A stretch of 15,164 nt of DNA, from assembly GCF_000611645.1 (NCBI RefSeq), contig NW_014012314.1:1-15164 (forward strand), read 5' to 3'. This DNA comes from Monoraphidium neglectum (Eukaryota; Chlorophyta; Chlorophyceae; Sphaeropleales; Selenastraceae). Shown here one piece after another: positions 1 through 8,179 of this stretch. Each line of letters opens with the position of its first letter. Positions within the stretch are counted from its first letter, which is position 1. Under the pieces are notes generated by a model. The model saw only the letters and a list, made by a program, of their open reading frames with translations. It was not told the origin of the DNA and made no database searches. Both the position numbers and the translations under genes were made by a program.

Positions 1-2
1 GG

Positions 3-122
3 GGCGGGCTGCGGCTGCCGCCGGCAGGCGTGCTGTCAGATGATAGGCTGTTGATCCCCGCGGCGGCGCTGGCGTCGCCGCGGCTGCCATCAGCACGCAG
101 CCTGGGGGTGCCGGCGCGGTAG
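3..122 (+). CDS. Possible C-terminal end of an unidentified protein (partial)
   Basis: A reading frame is open from base 3 to a TAG at 120-122 and gives about 39 residues ending SARSLGVPAR. Its composition (Leu, Ala, Pro, Arg, Ser) and GC-rich third positions resemble the other genes here. A TGTAA signal lies about 510 bases further on (635-639), which would suit a + strand gene ending here. I recognise no domain. The opposite strand is also open over this stretch and reads as a Ser/Gly/Pro-rich segment (SSDSTPAGGSRSPP), so the strand is not certain. The gene, if real, begins left of the window. Confidence 0.33.
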   Translation, partial: GGLRLPPAGVLSDDRLLIPAAALASPRLPSARSLGVPAR

Positions 123-1110
123 GGGGCAGGGGCGACCCTGCTGTCGACGCGCACGGGGCGTTAGTTGTACAAACACGCTTGTGTCTGGTCAGGCAGGGGT
201 TGCGGGGCTTGAGCTTAGTCAGTGCATGGACGGGCGCTGCAGGGTAGAATAGTATAGGAGAGGGCAGGGCAGGACAAGGCAGGGCAGCGGGGCGGGGCGC
301 GTCGGGGCAGGGGACATTGTGAATTGGTGGAGAATGCTGCAGGCATTCCTGCGCATCACATGTCTATTCGGTCTTGGGTGGGGTGCGTGTTTGTGAGGCG
401 CACCACAGCGCAGATTCTGAAGCAGGACGACCTTGCGCACTTACAAACAAAGCAATGCGCTTTTCCAAGCGCCAAATTGAGCTCAACGCCAGTCAGCGTG
501 TGCTGATGTCGGTAGTGGCAGGGCAGGCATGCCGCCGTGGCCTCCCACACAACAGACGACCCGCACTCTACGCGTTGTTTGCACCTGCCACATGGCCTTT
601 CTAGTGAGCTTGCCGTGTTGCCTGCATAGCAATTTGTAACAGCAGGTCACGAGTTGGTGATCACATCCTCATATGTGTCGCAAGGCAAGGATCAGCGCGG
701 CTTCTGCCTGTGTGCCATCAGCCTTCCATAATGGCAAGCTTAATTTGTGCCCCCCCCCCCGCACACGCACAGTGTGTGTGGTCACAGGCGACTCTCGCTA
801 CTCCTGTGCGGCAGCACAGCGATGCATGCCTTGGACAGCTGGCGGCTTAGCCGGCCGGTCACACCTTGCAGGGACTGTGCAGCGCACGCTGCTCATCCTG
901 GTCTGCAGTCACTCGGACGGCACCGGGGCATCTTCCCGTGTGGCGCACAGGCATGCATCGATTATCAGCAGAGGCCCTGGTAAGAAGATTACTACTGATC
1001 TTATACTCGGCCTGATCCTCCCAGCTGTCGCTCATCTGTCAACGCCGACCCGATCTCGCGTGGTGACCTGTCAGCGTGCTGGCGACCTTGAGCCTCTGAT
1101 TGAATCGTGC
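123..1110. other. Non-coding: putative 3' UTR, then upstream region of ribonuclease Z
   Basis: No frame here shows recognisable protein sequence. The left part, to about 650, could be the 3' UTR of the partial gene at the edge. The rest would hold the promoter and 5' leader of ribonuclease Z. Short low-complexity tracts are present: a G/A-rich stretch near 240-310 and a C run with GT/CA at 748-782. I see no clear TATA box. Confidence 0.5.
635..639 (+). terminator. TGTAA polyadenylation signal (candidate)
   Basis: TGTAA is the usual poly(A) signal of chlorophyte green algae. This copy lies on the + strand between the putative gene end at 122 and the ribonuclease Z start, so it could end the left-edge gene. 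A five-base motif alone is weak evidence. Confidence 0.35.
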
Positions 1111-1299
1111 ATGCGTCATCGAGTGCCACGTCAACCTTCAAGGTCAGCCGGCGTGCTCCGCGGTCGCGATCGCCACCCAAGGAGCAGCAGCAACAGCAGC
1201 TGCAGCGGCAGTGGCGCGCCACGGGCCTGCAGCGGCAGCAGCAGGCGAAGCAGAGCCACCACCAGCGGCCCCGGCCGCAACAGTGCGGTAGTGGCCAAC
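1111..1299 (+). CDS. Optional N-terminal targeting extension of ribonuclease Z
   Basis: The frame is open upstream of ATG 1300 and contains an in-frame ATG at 1111. The 63 added residues begin MRHRVPRQPSRSAGVLRGRD and are rich in Arg, Ser, Ala and Gly with one Asp, as in chloroplast or mitochondrial transit peptides. ATG 1111 has T at -3 (weak context) and ATG 1300 has A at -3 (better), with no other ATG between them. Leaky scanning could therefore give an organellar and a cytosolic/nuclear form. It may instead be plain 5' UTR. CAG/CAGCGG-like triplet repeats (about 1182-1260) make up part of it. Confidence 0.45.
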
Positions 1300-2971
1300 A
1301 TGCAGGGCTTCAGCAGGCTGGTGGACAAAGTGAAGGGTGAGCCTCTCAGCAGCTGCGAAAGAACGGGGCGCTCCCATAGCACATCGCAATCGTGTCGCAT
1401 GGCCGCTATGTGCACAACCCGCCGCCTGGCCCCCAAAACCGAGAGCGTCACGCCCTTCGTCCCGCCCATCATGATTCAAACGCACCCCTGCGACAGACAA
1501 GGCGGCCGAGATCAGAGCAGAGATCGCGGAGGCGGCGGCGGCCCCTGCGCTGGGGCCGGCGTCGTCGTCAGCAGGCGGCGCGTCCGCGTCGGCGGTCGGG
1601 CAGCTGGTCTCACAGCAGCTGGACACCCCGGAAGCTGCCCAGGCGGCGGGGGCGCGGCAGCTGGGGCTGCACCTGTGCGGCCACGATGTGGAGGGGGTGT
1701 CCATTGCTGGGCAGGTGGGCGTGGCGTAGGGGCTGCAACCTTGAGTTGTTGTTGTCATGGTGGTGGTGGTGTGCCGCAGTTATTTGGGTGGACTGAGCAG
1801 CAGTCAGACGTGCGTAGGTGTATGTAGTCGTTTGTGCGAAAGTCTCAAGCTGCTTGCACTTGCATACGTGTGTGTCTGTGAGTGAGTGTGGAACATGAAG
1901 GCATGCTGTCGCATGCAGTCGCACCCTTGCAGCGTGCGCTGCAAGGGTGCCCGCTAAGCGACGCGATGCACCTCCAAACACATAGAACAACACGCGGCCA
2001 GCCTCGCTGCATCCGCCAGCGCCGCGCAGCTTCCAGGCGACGCTCGCCGCCGCCGCACCCGCCTGCGTGCAGGTGCAAGTGGTGCATTCGCACGCTCGCA
2101 TGCTGCAACCCCCCTCCCAACACCCCAGCCCGCAACAGCACCCGCCGGCCCGCGATCCCTTTCACCTTGTGTCGTCCGCAGGAGACCTGCATCATCCTGC
2201 CGCGCCTGAGGGTCGCATTTGACGTCGGCCGCTGCCCACAGGTGAGCGTTTGCAGGAAGACAAGCGGCCACCGGGCCGCGCGCGATGTGCTGTCCGGGGT
2301 GCCCGCGCGTTGTTTGATGTTAATCGGCCGCCTCAGGTTTTGGGCTGCACAGGGCCAGGGAGCGGCCTCGCCTTGCAGGCGAGTCCTAGCACACAGGTTG
2401 CGACAGCCGACGGGGCCTTGCTCGCGATAATTTCTGGCACATGCCGCCTCCATGCCATCATGAGATCCCCTTTCCCACCCCCCCACACACACTGTACCCC
2501 TGCCCTGCCGCCCCCTTGCGTCGCGCTGCCACTGCGGCCCCCTGCAGCGGTCCGTGTATCAGCAGACTGTGCTCATCACCCACGGCCACCTCGACCACAT
2601 AGGAGGCCTGCCCTGCCACGCAACCAGCAGGCGAGAGCCGCAGGGGCGCGCGCGCGCTCGCGGCCGGCCGCGCTGACGGGGCAGGCAGCTTCGGGCAGGT
2701 GCTCAGCCGCCCTCTCTGCCGAACGATGGGGCCCACCCGCCAAAGCGCAGTCGCGCGCCACTTGCCATTGTTGCACGTTCCATCTCCCTTGCGCTGCGTC
2801 GCGCGGCCGCACTGACGTGCCCCTACTGGATGACCCAGCAAACCGTGACCATACCCTCGCGGCAATAGGAAACCTGCCCTCGGGGCACCGACCAAACAAA
2901 ACGGCCGCGCTGCGGCGCCAGCATGCACCACCCACACACCAATCACTATCCTCGCACCACACCCCCACCAC

Positions 2972-3004
<33 letters not shown>

Positions 3005-3975
3005 GCACAAAAACCGCCTTCAAAACCCCCCGCAGGCAGCTGTTGGGCATGGACCCTGCGCGCTACGTGGTGCACCCCCACTACGTGGACCGGCTGCACC
3101 AGCTGCTGGCGCTCTGCAAGGACCTGGAAGGCGGCTCGCCCCCCTTGATGTACGACATCACGCCGCTGCAGGTGCAGCAGCGGGGGAAGGGCGCCGTTCA
3201 CAGGGCAGGCATCCCTACCCCCTGGAGTGCTGGCGGGCCTGGGGGTCGCCCTGTCGTGGGGCGTGCCCTGTGCTCGTCCTGCGAACGCGGCGCCTCGCCC
3301 GCAAGTCGCGCCGGGGGTGTTGCTCGGTTGAGAGGGGTGCCGCAAGCGTTGCAGGCAGGGTGAGAGGCACGCACCCGGCGCGGGCGTCAGCCGACAAGAG
3401 GACCTCGACCGCTCCCCTCAATCCCTGATTTTGACCGCTCTCCCGGTGATCCCGGCCGTCCAACACGCGCACGGCCGCGCTGTTCTGCCCGCTCCCCTCT
3501 GCGCCAGACGGGCGAGGAGATCACGCTGCCATCGGGCCACATCGTGCGGCCATTCCCGACAGCCCACACCATCCCATCGCAGGCGAGCTCGGGCCGATTT
3601 TGCCTGGGTCTGAGGCCGCTGGCCTGCGTGCCTGCCTGCCTGCCTGCCTGCCTGCCTGCGTGCCTGCCTGCCTGCCTGCTTGTAGCGCGTTGACATTCTT
3701 CAAGCGAACTGCAGCCCATTTGACCCTACCACCACAGCATAAACAACATGACATGACCAATCTGGAGAATAACACATAATGTTGGGGATTCGAACCCCCG
3801 TCGAACCCCTTGCGCAGGGCTACCTGCTTTACAGCTACCGCAAGAAGCTCAAGGCGGAGCTGGTGGGGCGCAGCCAGGAGGAGATCAGGGCGCTCAGGGC
3901 CGCGGGGCAGGAGGTGACAGACACGTATCAGGTGGGGGCAGGGTGCGGGGTGTCCAGGACTGTGTGGCTTCGGGC

Positions 3976-4025
<50 letters not shown>

Positions 4026-5341
4026 ATGCAGGTGTGGTTGGGGTGGCACATGTGAGCGCATGCTCGCATCTATGTATAAGAGAGGGAGATGGACTGTTTG
4101 TCCGCACGCACACGCGCAAGTATGTATGCGTGTGAGCGCCCACGTGCGTTGGCGCATGCAGGGAAGAGTGATGTGGCTGGGGCCACAGCTGTGGCATGCT
4201 CCATTGAGAAGGGAGCCGCCGCAAGTTCGGATGCTTGGGTGGGTGCAAAGCACGCATCTCAGCAGCACAGTCGGCACGGTGCAACCCCACCAGCCCACGG
4301 CACCCCGCCACAAACGAACCACGCCAGGCAACCCCGCCGACCCGACCCGCCGCCTCCCGCCGCAACGCCCACACCGCAGATCCCGGAAGTGGCGTTCACA
4401 GGTGACACCAGCGGGGCGCTATTTGAGGATCCAGCCACCCCCGCTGACCTGTACCGCGCGAAGCTGCTCATCGTGGAGCTCACGTTTGTGGACGAGACCG
4501 TGTCCTTCGAGCAGGTCGGGCCTCGCGCTGCGCTGCTTTGGTTTTTGATCTCCTCCTCTCTCTCCCCCCCTTCCTTTCTCCCTTCCTCTGCCTCCCTTCC
4601 TGTGCCCCGTCCCTCCCTCGCCCCCCCTTTCTCTCTCTCGCTCACACATACACATACACATACGCAAACACACACGTGTCTCTTTGTTCCTCGTACACAC
4701 ACATGTGCACATGTATGTGTGTCAGCCCTGCCACCCACTTGCTACAAGCCTGGCTGGGGCAGGTTCCTCAGTTTGTTACCCGCACGGCCAAACCCGCAGC
4801 ATCCTGCAGACACACCATCCAGCAACCAAGCGGTGTCCCGGGTACCCAAATGCATCATTTAGCAATCAAACAACCATGCAACCAAACATTGATACTTGCA
4901 CCCCACAACGCGCAGGCGCGCGAGCGCGGCCACATGCACGTGGCTGATCTGGTGGCTCACGCCCACAAGTTCCACAACGAGGCCATCCTGCTCATACACT
5001 TCAGCGCAAGGTGTGTGCGTGTGTGCGCGTGCGTGCGTGCGTGCGTGTGTGTGCATTGTATACGCGTGTGTCTATGTGTGTGGGCGCGTGTGTCAATGTG
5101 TGTGTGTGTGTGCGTGTGCGCGCGCGCGTGCGTGCCTATGCTTGCGTGCGAGTCGGCATAGATGGGTGCATTTGGCCAGGGTGGGCATGTACATGCCAAC
5201 CATGTATGTGTGCTCTTATCCTCAACCTGTGCCCCTTCCGCATGCAGGTACACGCGGGCTCAAATATTGGCGGCGCTAGAGGCCAACATGCCCCCCTCCC
5301 TGCGTTCAAAGTGCGTCCCCTTCCTCAACGGGTTCGCGTGA
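1111..5341 (+). CDS. Ribonuclease Z, short plant-type tRNA 3' endonuclease, 10 exons
   Basis: This metallo-beta-lactamase endonuclease cuts the 3' trailer from tRNA precursors. Exons: 1111 (or 1300)-1336, 1497-1714, 2182-2241, 2548-2630, 3036-3171, 3508-3582, 3818-3931, 4380-4514, 4916-5010, 5248-5341. All nine joins keep frame, giving 348 residues from ATG 1300 or 411 from ATG 1111. Numbered from 1300, the family motifs are ETCIILPRLRVAFDVGRCP (86-104), the zinc motif THGHLDHIGG (116-125), FPTAHTIPSQGY with H198, FTGDT with D250, GHMH (291-294) and LLIHFSARY with H314. Order and spacing match Arabidopsis TRZ1/TRZ2-type enzymes. Exon 2 adds an Ala/Ser/Gly-rich N-terminal segment. The 63 residues from ATG 1111 are rich in Arg, Ser and Gly with one acidic residue, like an organelle transit peptide. 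Introns 4 and 6 start with GC. The usual E-S-T-F motif reads ELTF. The enzyme identity is very secure; the exact start is not. Confidence 0.95.
1741..1775 (+). repeat. GTT/GGT triplet tract in ribonuclease Z intron 2
   Basis: A short imperfect run of GTT then GGT units lies inside intron 2 (1715-2181), just after its 5' splice site. It is low-complexity sequence with no coding support. Confidence 0.7.
1921..1950. repeat. Perfect 30-base palindrome / hairpin in intron 2
   Basis: Bases 1921-1934 are an exact reverse complement of 1937-1950, with only TG between. As RNA this gives a stem of about 12-13 pairs with a small loop. It lies mid-intron in ribonuclease Z. Just before it, GCATGC occurs twice. 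The stem is too short for a typical microRNA precursor. Confidence 0.85.
2631..2632 (+). other. Non-canonical GC 5' splice site, ribonuclease Z intron 4
   Basis: Exon 4 ends in the catalytic segment HGHLDHIGGLPCHATS plus AG, and the next bases are GCGAGA. Joined to the acceptor before 3036 it restores the frame and the expected protein (ATS-R-QLLGMDP). The first GT downstream comes only after an in-frame TGA near 2674, so no GT donor can serve. The intron is 2631-3035, 405 bases. Confidence 0.88.
2972..3008 (+). repeat. (CA)n microsatellite before the intron 4 acceptor
   Basis: A nearly pure CA run of about 29 bases, trailing into CACG, ends about 30 bases before the 3' splice site of ribonuclease Z intron 4. 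Confidence 0.95.
3583..3584 (+). other. Non-canonical GC 5' splice site, ribonuclease Z intron 6
   Basis: Exon 6 ends PTAHTIPSQ at 3582, followed by GCGAGC. Joining to the acceptor before 3818 gives TIPSQ-GYLLYS, matching the family's conserved SQGY. The nearest downstream GT would add residues and is in the wrong phase for that acceptor. The intron is 3583-3817, 235 bases. Confidence 0.85.
3623..3680 (+). repeat. (TGCC)n tetranucleotide tract in intron 6
   Basis: About fourteen TGCC/TGCG-type four-base units lie in tandem within ribonuclease Z intron 6. On the opposite strand they read as a Gly/Arg/Gln/Ala repeat peptide, which is an artefact of the four-base period. Confidence 0.95.
3780..3802 (-). 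other. tRNA T-arm-like remnant, antisense in intron 6
   Basis: Read on the minus strand, this stretch is GGGGG, TTCGAAT, CCCC. That is a T-stem with a loop fitting the conserved TTCRANN and internal promoter box B (GGTTCGAANCC). No matching anticodon or D arm is seen upstream on that strand, where ribonuclease Z exon 7 lies. It could be a tRNA or tRNA-derived SINE fragment, or chance. Confidence 0.35.
3974..4024 (+). repeat. (GC)n-(GT)n microsatellite after the intron 7 donor
   Basis: A run of GC units passes directly into about 17 GT units, starting about 42 bases after the 5' splice site of ribonuclease Z intron 7 (3932-4379). Confidence 0.95.
4547..4722 (+). repeat. Pyrimidine-rich tract followed by CA/TACA repeats in intron 8
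   Basis: A C/T-rich stretch of about 95 bases leads into CACATA/CACACA repeats within ribonuclease Z intron 8 (4515-4915). Several apparent long frames here on both strands are products of this low-complexity sequence. Confidence 0.9.
5011..5145 (+). repeat. GT/GC-rich microsatellite starting at the intron 9 donor
   Basis: The 5' splice site of ribonuclease Z intron 9 (5011-5247) is itself the first GT of an imperfect GTGTGC repeat that fills more than half the intron. Confidence 0.92.
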
Positions 5342-6201
5342 TGGAATTTTCTGCAGGGTTTCCCTTGCAGGGCTCTCTGCCACCTACCAATGCATCCAAC
5401 TGCAGGCTGCGAGTGTTGGGTGGTAACGGCGGGAGGCAGGCTGTGCGGGGGTAGGCTGGGACTGGTAACGGTCACAACTCCTTTCACTCCAGTCCTGTGT
5501 GTTTTTCACGCAGTCGGTCCAGAGCCCCTTTGCTTCATGATATGTGGCATCATCTCGAGATTCGAATATCCTCCGTCACCCTGGTCCTGGCAGTCATGTC
5601 GCACGGCCGGTTGAGGCTTCGCACCCGCACCCCAAGATTTGCTGCACCTCCTCACTTGTCTGATCTGGACTACAAACGCTCAATAATGCAGCAGGATGGG
5701 TTCCCGTGTAAGCATACAAGGCTGATCGGCCCCTCTAAACTGATGTGGCCTGCTGCGCTCCAGACAGGGACGGCCCCATCCCCAGACTCTCTGTCTTAAG
5801 CTTTCACAGCGGGACGGCGACAAAGCTACGTATCAGTCAGTGAAGTCAATGAAACAAAACATAGGAGAACCCAGATGTGTCAAGATGCATGGACTTGTGA
5901 AGGAGGCTCAACAAGTGAACAACAGGGATCTCACGAAACGAAAACCAACCCAACCTCGGGGCCATGCATACCATGTCAGAACTCTTGTTTTCAACAACTC
6001 AACAGAATCGAAACAACTGTCGTGCCGAGCCACGACCTCAAGACTCACGCACAGCAAAGTGGGCGACCCCATCACAGAACCAACACAGGTGCAGCTCCTT
6101 TTCAAACCAGCCTCTCCTGCTCAGCTCGCAACCCTGCCCTGTACAGTGACCACACCAATCGCCCTCCCTTCACGCTCGCTTTTCGCGCATGTGCTCTGCT
6201 G
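5342..6201. other. Convergent intergenic region / 3' UTRs
   Basis: This stretch lies between the stop codons of ribonuclease Z (+) and the unrecognised minus-strand gene. Frames here are short and show no recognisable protein. It probably contains both 3' UTRs, whose transcripts may overlap. GC content is visibly lower than in the exons from about 5820 on. No minus-strand TGTAA was found. Confidence 0.6.
5707..5711 (+). terminator. TGTAA polyadenylation signal for ribonuclease Z (candidate)
   Basis: This is the TGTAA I found on the + strand after the ribonuclease Z stop, about 366 bases downstream. That is a plausible 3' UTR length for a chlorophyte gene. Confidence 0.5.
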
Positions 6202-6372
6202 TCAGTCGTCGCCGCCGTCGGCGGTTTCACTCGACACGAGCAACCCCACCGTCTGCCCGTCGCGCGCCAGCTCGTACACGGCCGCCTCTGCGCTTTCCAC
6301 GATGTGGCCTGGTGACGTGATGTCATGCACGTGGGGTTTTGTGTGTTTAGTGTTTTTGTGTGCGTGCATGCG

Positions 6373-6426
<54 letters not shown>

Positions 6427-8179
6427 TGCGTGCGTGCGTGTGCGTGCTTGTGTGTGTGTGTGTTTAATGAAAAGAAACGAGTGAGAGGAGCTAAATGCAG
6501 GATGTGTCCATTCGACTCATAACTATGTTGATTGTCATCATTCACGGCAGCAAGTCAATCCTCAACGTTTGACAGGCGGGAACCACAAAGGCAACAGCGC
6601 CTGCCGCAAGCAATGCCGGCTTGTGCACCGCGCCCAGACATGCAGCATCCGGTGCCCACGCAACGTGACTCGCCTGCAAACAAGAACGGGTGCTTTTTGG
6701 ATGGGAATTTGGCCGTCCCCTCGGCCAGCTGCGCCCTGAAATCCTCCCAGGGCGGCAGCCCGGTGCTGCCCCCCTGGGCCTTCTCCAGGGCGTCTGCAGT
6801 TATGAGGCTGGTGTAACCTGTGTGCGTGCGTACATGCGTGTGTGTGTGTATATCTGTATGTTCTTGCGTACTTGTGGTATAGGTGTGTGTTTATGTGTAT
6901 GTGTGTATGTGTGTATGTGTGTTGGGCTGTTTGTGTGTTTATGTGTGTGGTGTCGTACACGTGGGCACGTGGGCATGTCTTGCGGGGCAAGTCAATGGAG
7001 GCTTCCAATTGAAGGAGTTGGGGTCGATCGGGGCTGCAGGCTGTTTTGTGTCAACGGGAACCTCGGGGTCAGGTAGAGAACAAGGGATTGGCCCCCACCA
7101 GGGCTGCCGTCAGCTCAGGCCCCCTCTGCGGGATCGCCGAGGCCCCTGAAGACTGCCATGAACAACCGCCAGCCGAACGCCCCTCACCAGACTTGGTGCC
7201 GGACACGCCGACACACTTGTACTCAAAAATCTCCGCCCGCTCCCCGAATATCCTGCGGGGCGAGGAGCAGCGCGCAAGGGCGCGCGCGTGCGTCGCAGGG
7301 GCCTCGATCGTTGCTGGGGCCCGCAGGCGCCTGCTGCTGCTGCTGGTTCACCGCCCTGCCCAATTTCCCGCCCATCCCGCGAGCCCTGCCGGCACCCAGG
7401 GTGCCCCCAGACCCCCCCCCTGGTGCCTGCAGATCTTCCCGCCCACCACTCGTCCATCGGGTCGTCCATGTCCCCCAGCTCGTTCACGCCCTGTGCGCCA
7501 GGTCAGCAGGAGCAGGCAGGGGGTCTTTACTGCGCGGCATGTGTACTGCCGTGATGGCCTCATGTCCCCCAAGTAAATGATGTTGCAGTACACACGCTCC
7601 TCATCGCTTGAAGGCGACAACATTGCGATGGCCCAGTGCTTTTGATAGACGCAGCATGCCGGGCGCCGGGCTCATATGGGAAATTAGACGCGCTTCATTT
7701 CAGCGACCGAGATTCGGGACACGGTTTCCCACATCCGCCGCTGTCGCGGCATAGGCAGGCGGTTTACGCCCCGCGTCAGGCGATGGCGCACCTGGGACAG
7801 CAGCGGCACGAGCGCCGGCGGCACCCCGCGCACAGTCACTGATTTGACGTCGCCCGCGCGGCCCTCCAGCACTGCCCGCGGGTCGATTACCACCACTGCG
7901 GATCAGCAACATCACAACAGCCGCGACCACCTCCAGGTCAGCCCTGACCGCGATCCATGGTAACGAGGCACCAGCGCACGGCGACGGCATCGGTCCTTCG
8001 TACACAGCAGGCGTCCATGCATGTGGCCGTGTTGCATGGCCCGTCACACCGTCAGTGGCCTCCTTGTACGAGGTTGATGGTGCGTCCACTCCCAAAGCAT
8101 CCTGAACGCGCGACCAGATCGACAAAGACCTCCCAATGTGCGGATTCAAGAGGATGCGGCTGCTGATCGCGCGCGCCAT
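6202..8179 (-). CDS. Unrecognised 233-residue protein, probably mitochondrial, 7 exons
   Basis: Exons in reading order: 8179-8050, 7895-7792, 7638-7531, 7490-7447, 7252-7188, 6817-6674, 6308-6202. All six joins keep frame and the frame ends in TGA at 6204-6202. The start MARAISSRILLNPHIGRSLS has several Arg, no acidic residue and an amphipathic pattern typical of a mitochondrial presequence. The body contains VVVIDPRAVLEGRAGDVKSV (residues 44-63), HWAIAMLSPSSDEERVYCNI (79-98) and an acidic patch NELGDMDDPMDEWIFGERAE. Near the end are LPPWEDFRAQLAEG and HIVESAEAAVYELARDGQTV; the tail ETADGGDD is acidic. No membrane segment is evident. I recognise no family. Introns 5 and 6 carry CA repeats in the sense direction, and intron 6 appears to start with GC. 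Intron 2 is in frame for about 105 bases, so an unspliced form would stop at TAA 7684-7686. That the gene exists is likely; exons 3 and 6-7 rest on splice logic only. Confidence 0.7.
6336..6466 (-). repeat. Long (CA)n microsatellite (sense) in intron 6 of the minus gene
   Basis: On the + strand this is GT, pure for about 46 bases (6376-6422) and imperfect on both sides. In the sense of the host gene it is CA and lies just upstream of the acceptor at 6309. Confidence 0.95.
6672..6673 (-). other. Probable GC 5' splice site, intron 6 of the minus gene
   Basis: On the minus strand the exon ends TTTGCAG, followed by GCGAGT, a strong GC-type donor. It is in phase 1, as required by the acceptor before 6308. 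An alternative GT donor seven bases further on, preceded by C, would also keep phase and add ESR in place of G, but its consensus is poor. Confidence 0.6.
6818..6959 (-). repeat. CA/TACA repeats (sense) before the acceptor of intron 5
   Basis: An imperfect GT/GTAT run on the + strand reads as CA/ATACAC in the sense of the minus-strand gene. It reaches the 3' splice site itself. Confidence 0.93.

Noticed and set aside
1131..1758. Minus-strand frames of 113 and 204 codons opposite the ribonuclease Z start
   Set aside because: They are antisense to exons 1-2, which are supported by exact splice phases and family similarity.
2250..3428. Long + strand frame of 392 codons overlapping ribonuclease Z
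   Set aside because: It runs through introns and the CA repeat in a frame other than the conserved ribonuclease Z exons; its composition is that of a GC-rich shadow frame.
3623..3680. CRISPR-like array
   Set aside because: It is a simple four-base tandem repeat without spacers, inside a eukaryotic intron.
3387..3719. Minus-strand frame with Arg-Gln-Ala-Gly repeats
   Set aside because: It is the reverse reading of the TGCC tetranucleotide tract inside an intron.
3780..3852. A complete tRNA gene on the minus strand
   Set aside because: Only the T arm fits; no D arm, anticodon stem or closing acceptor stem could be paired, and the required region is a conserved exon of ribonuclease Z.
4419..4738. 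Minus-strand frames rich in Glu/Arg/Gly and Val/Cys
   Set aside because: They arise from the C/T-rich and CA repeat sequence of ribonuclease Z intron 8.
7110..7136. A further exon RGPELTAAL in the minus 233-residue gene
   Set aside because: Its phase does not fit the neighbouring exons, whereas joining 7188 directly to 6817 keeps the frame and gives KSGYTSLITADALEKAQGG.
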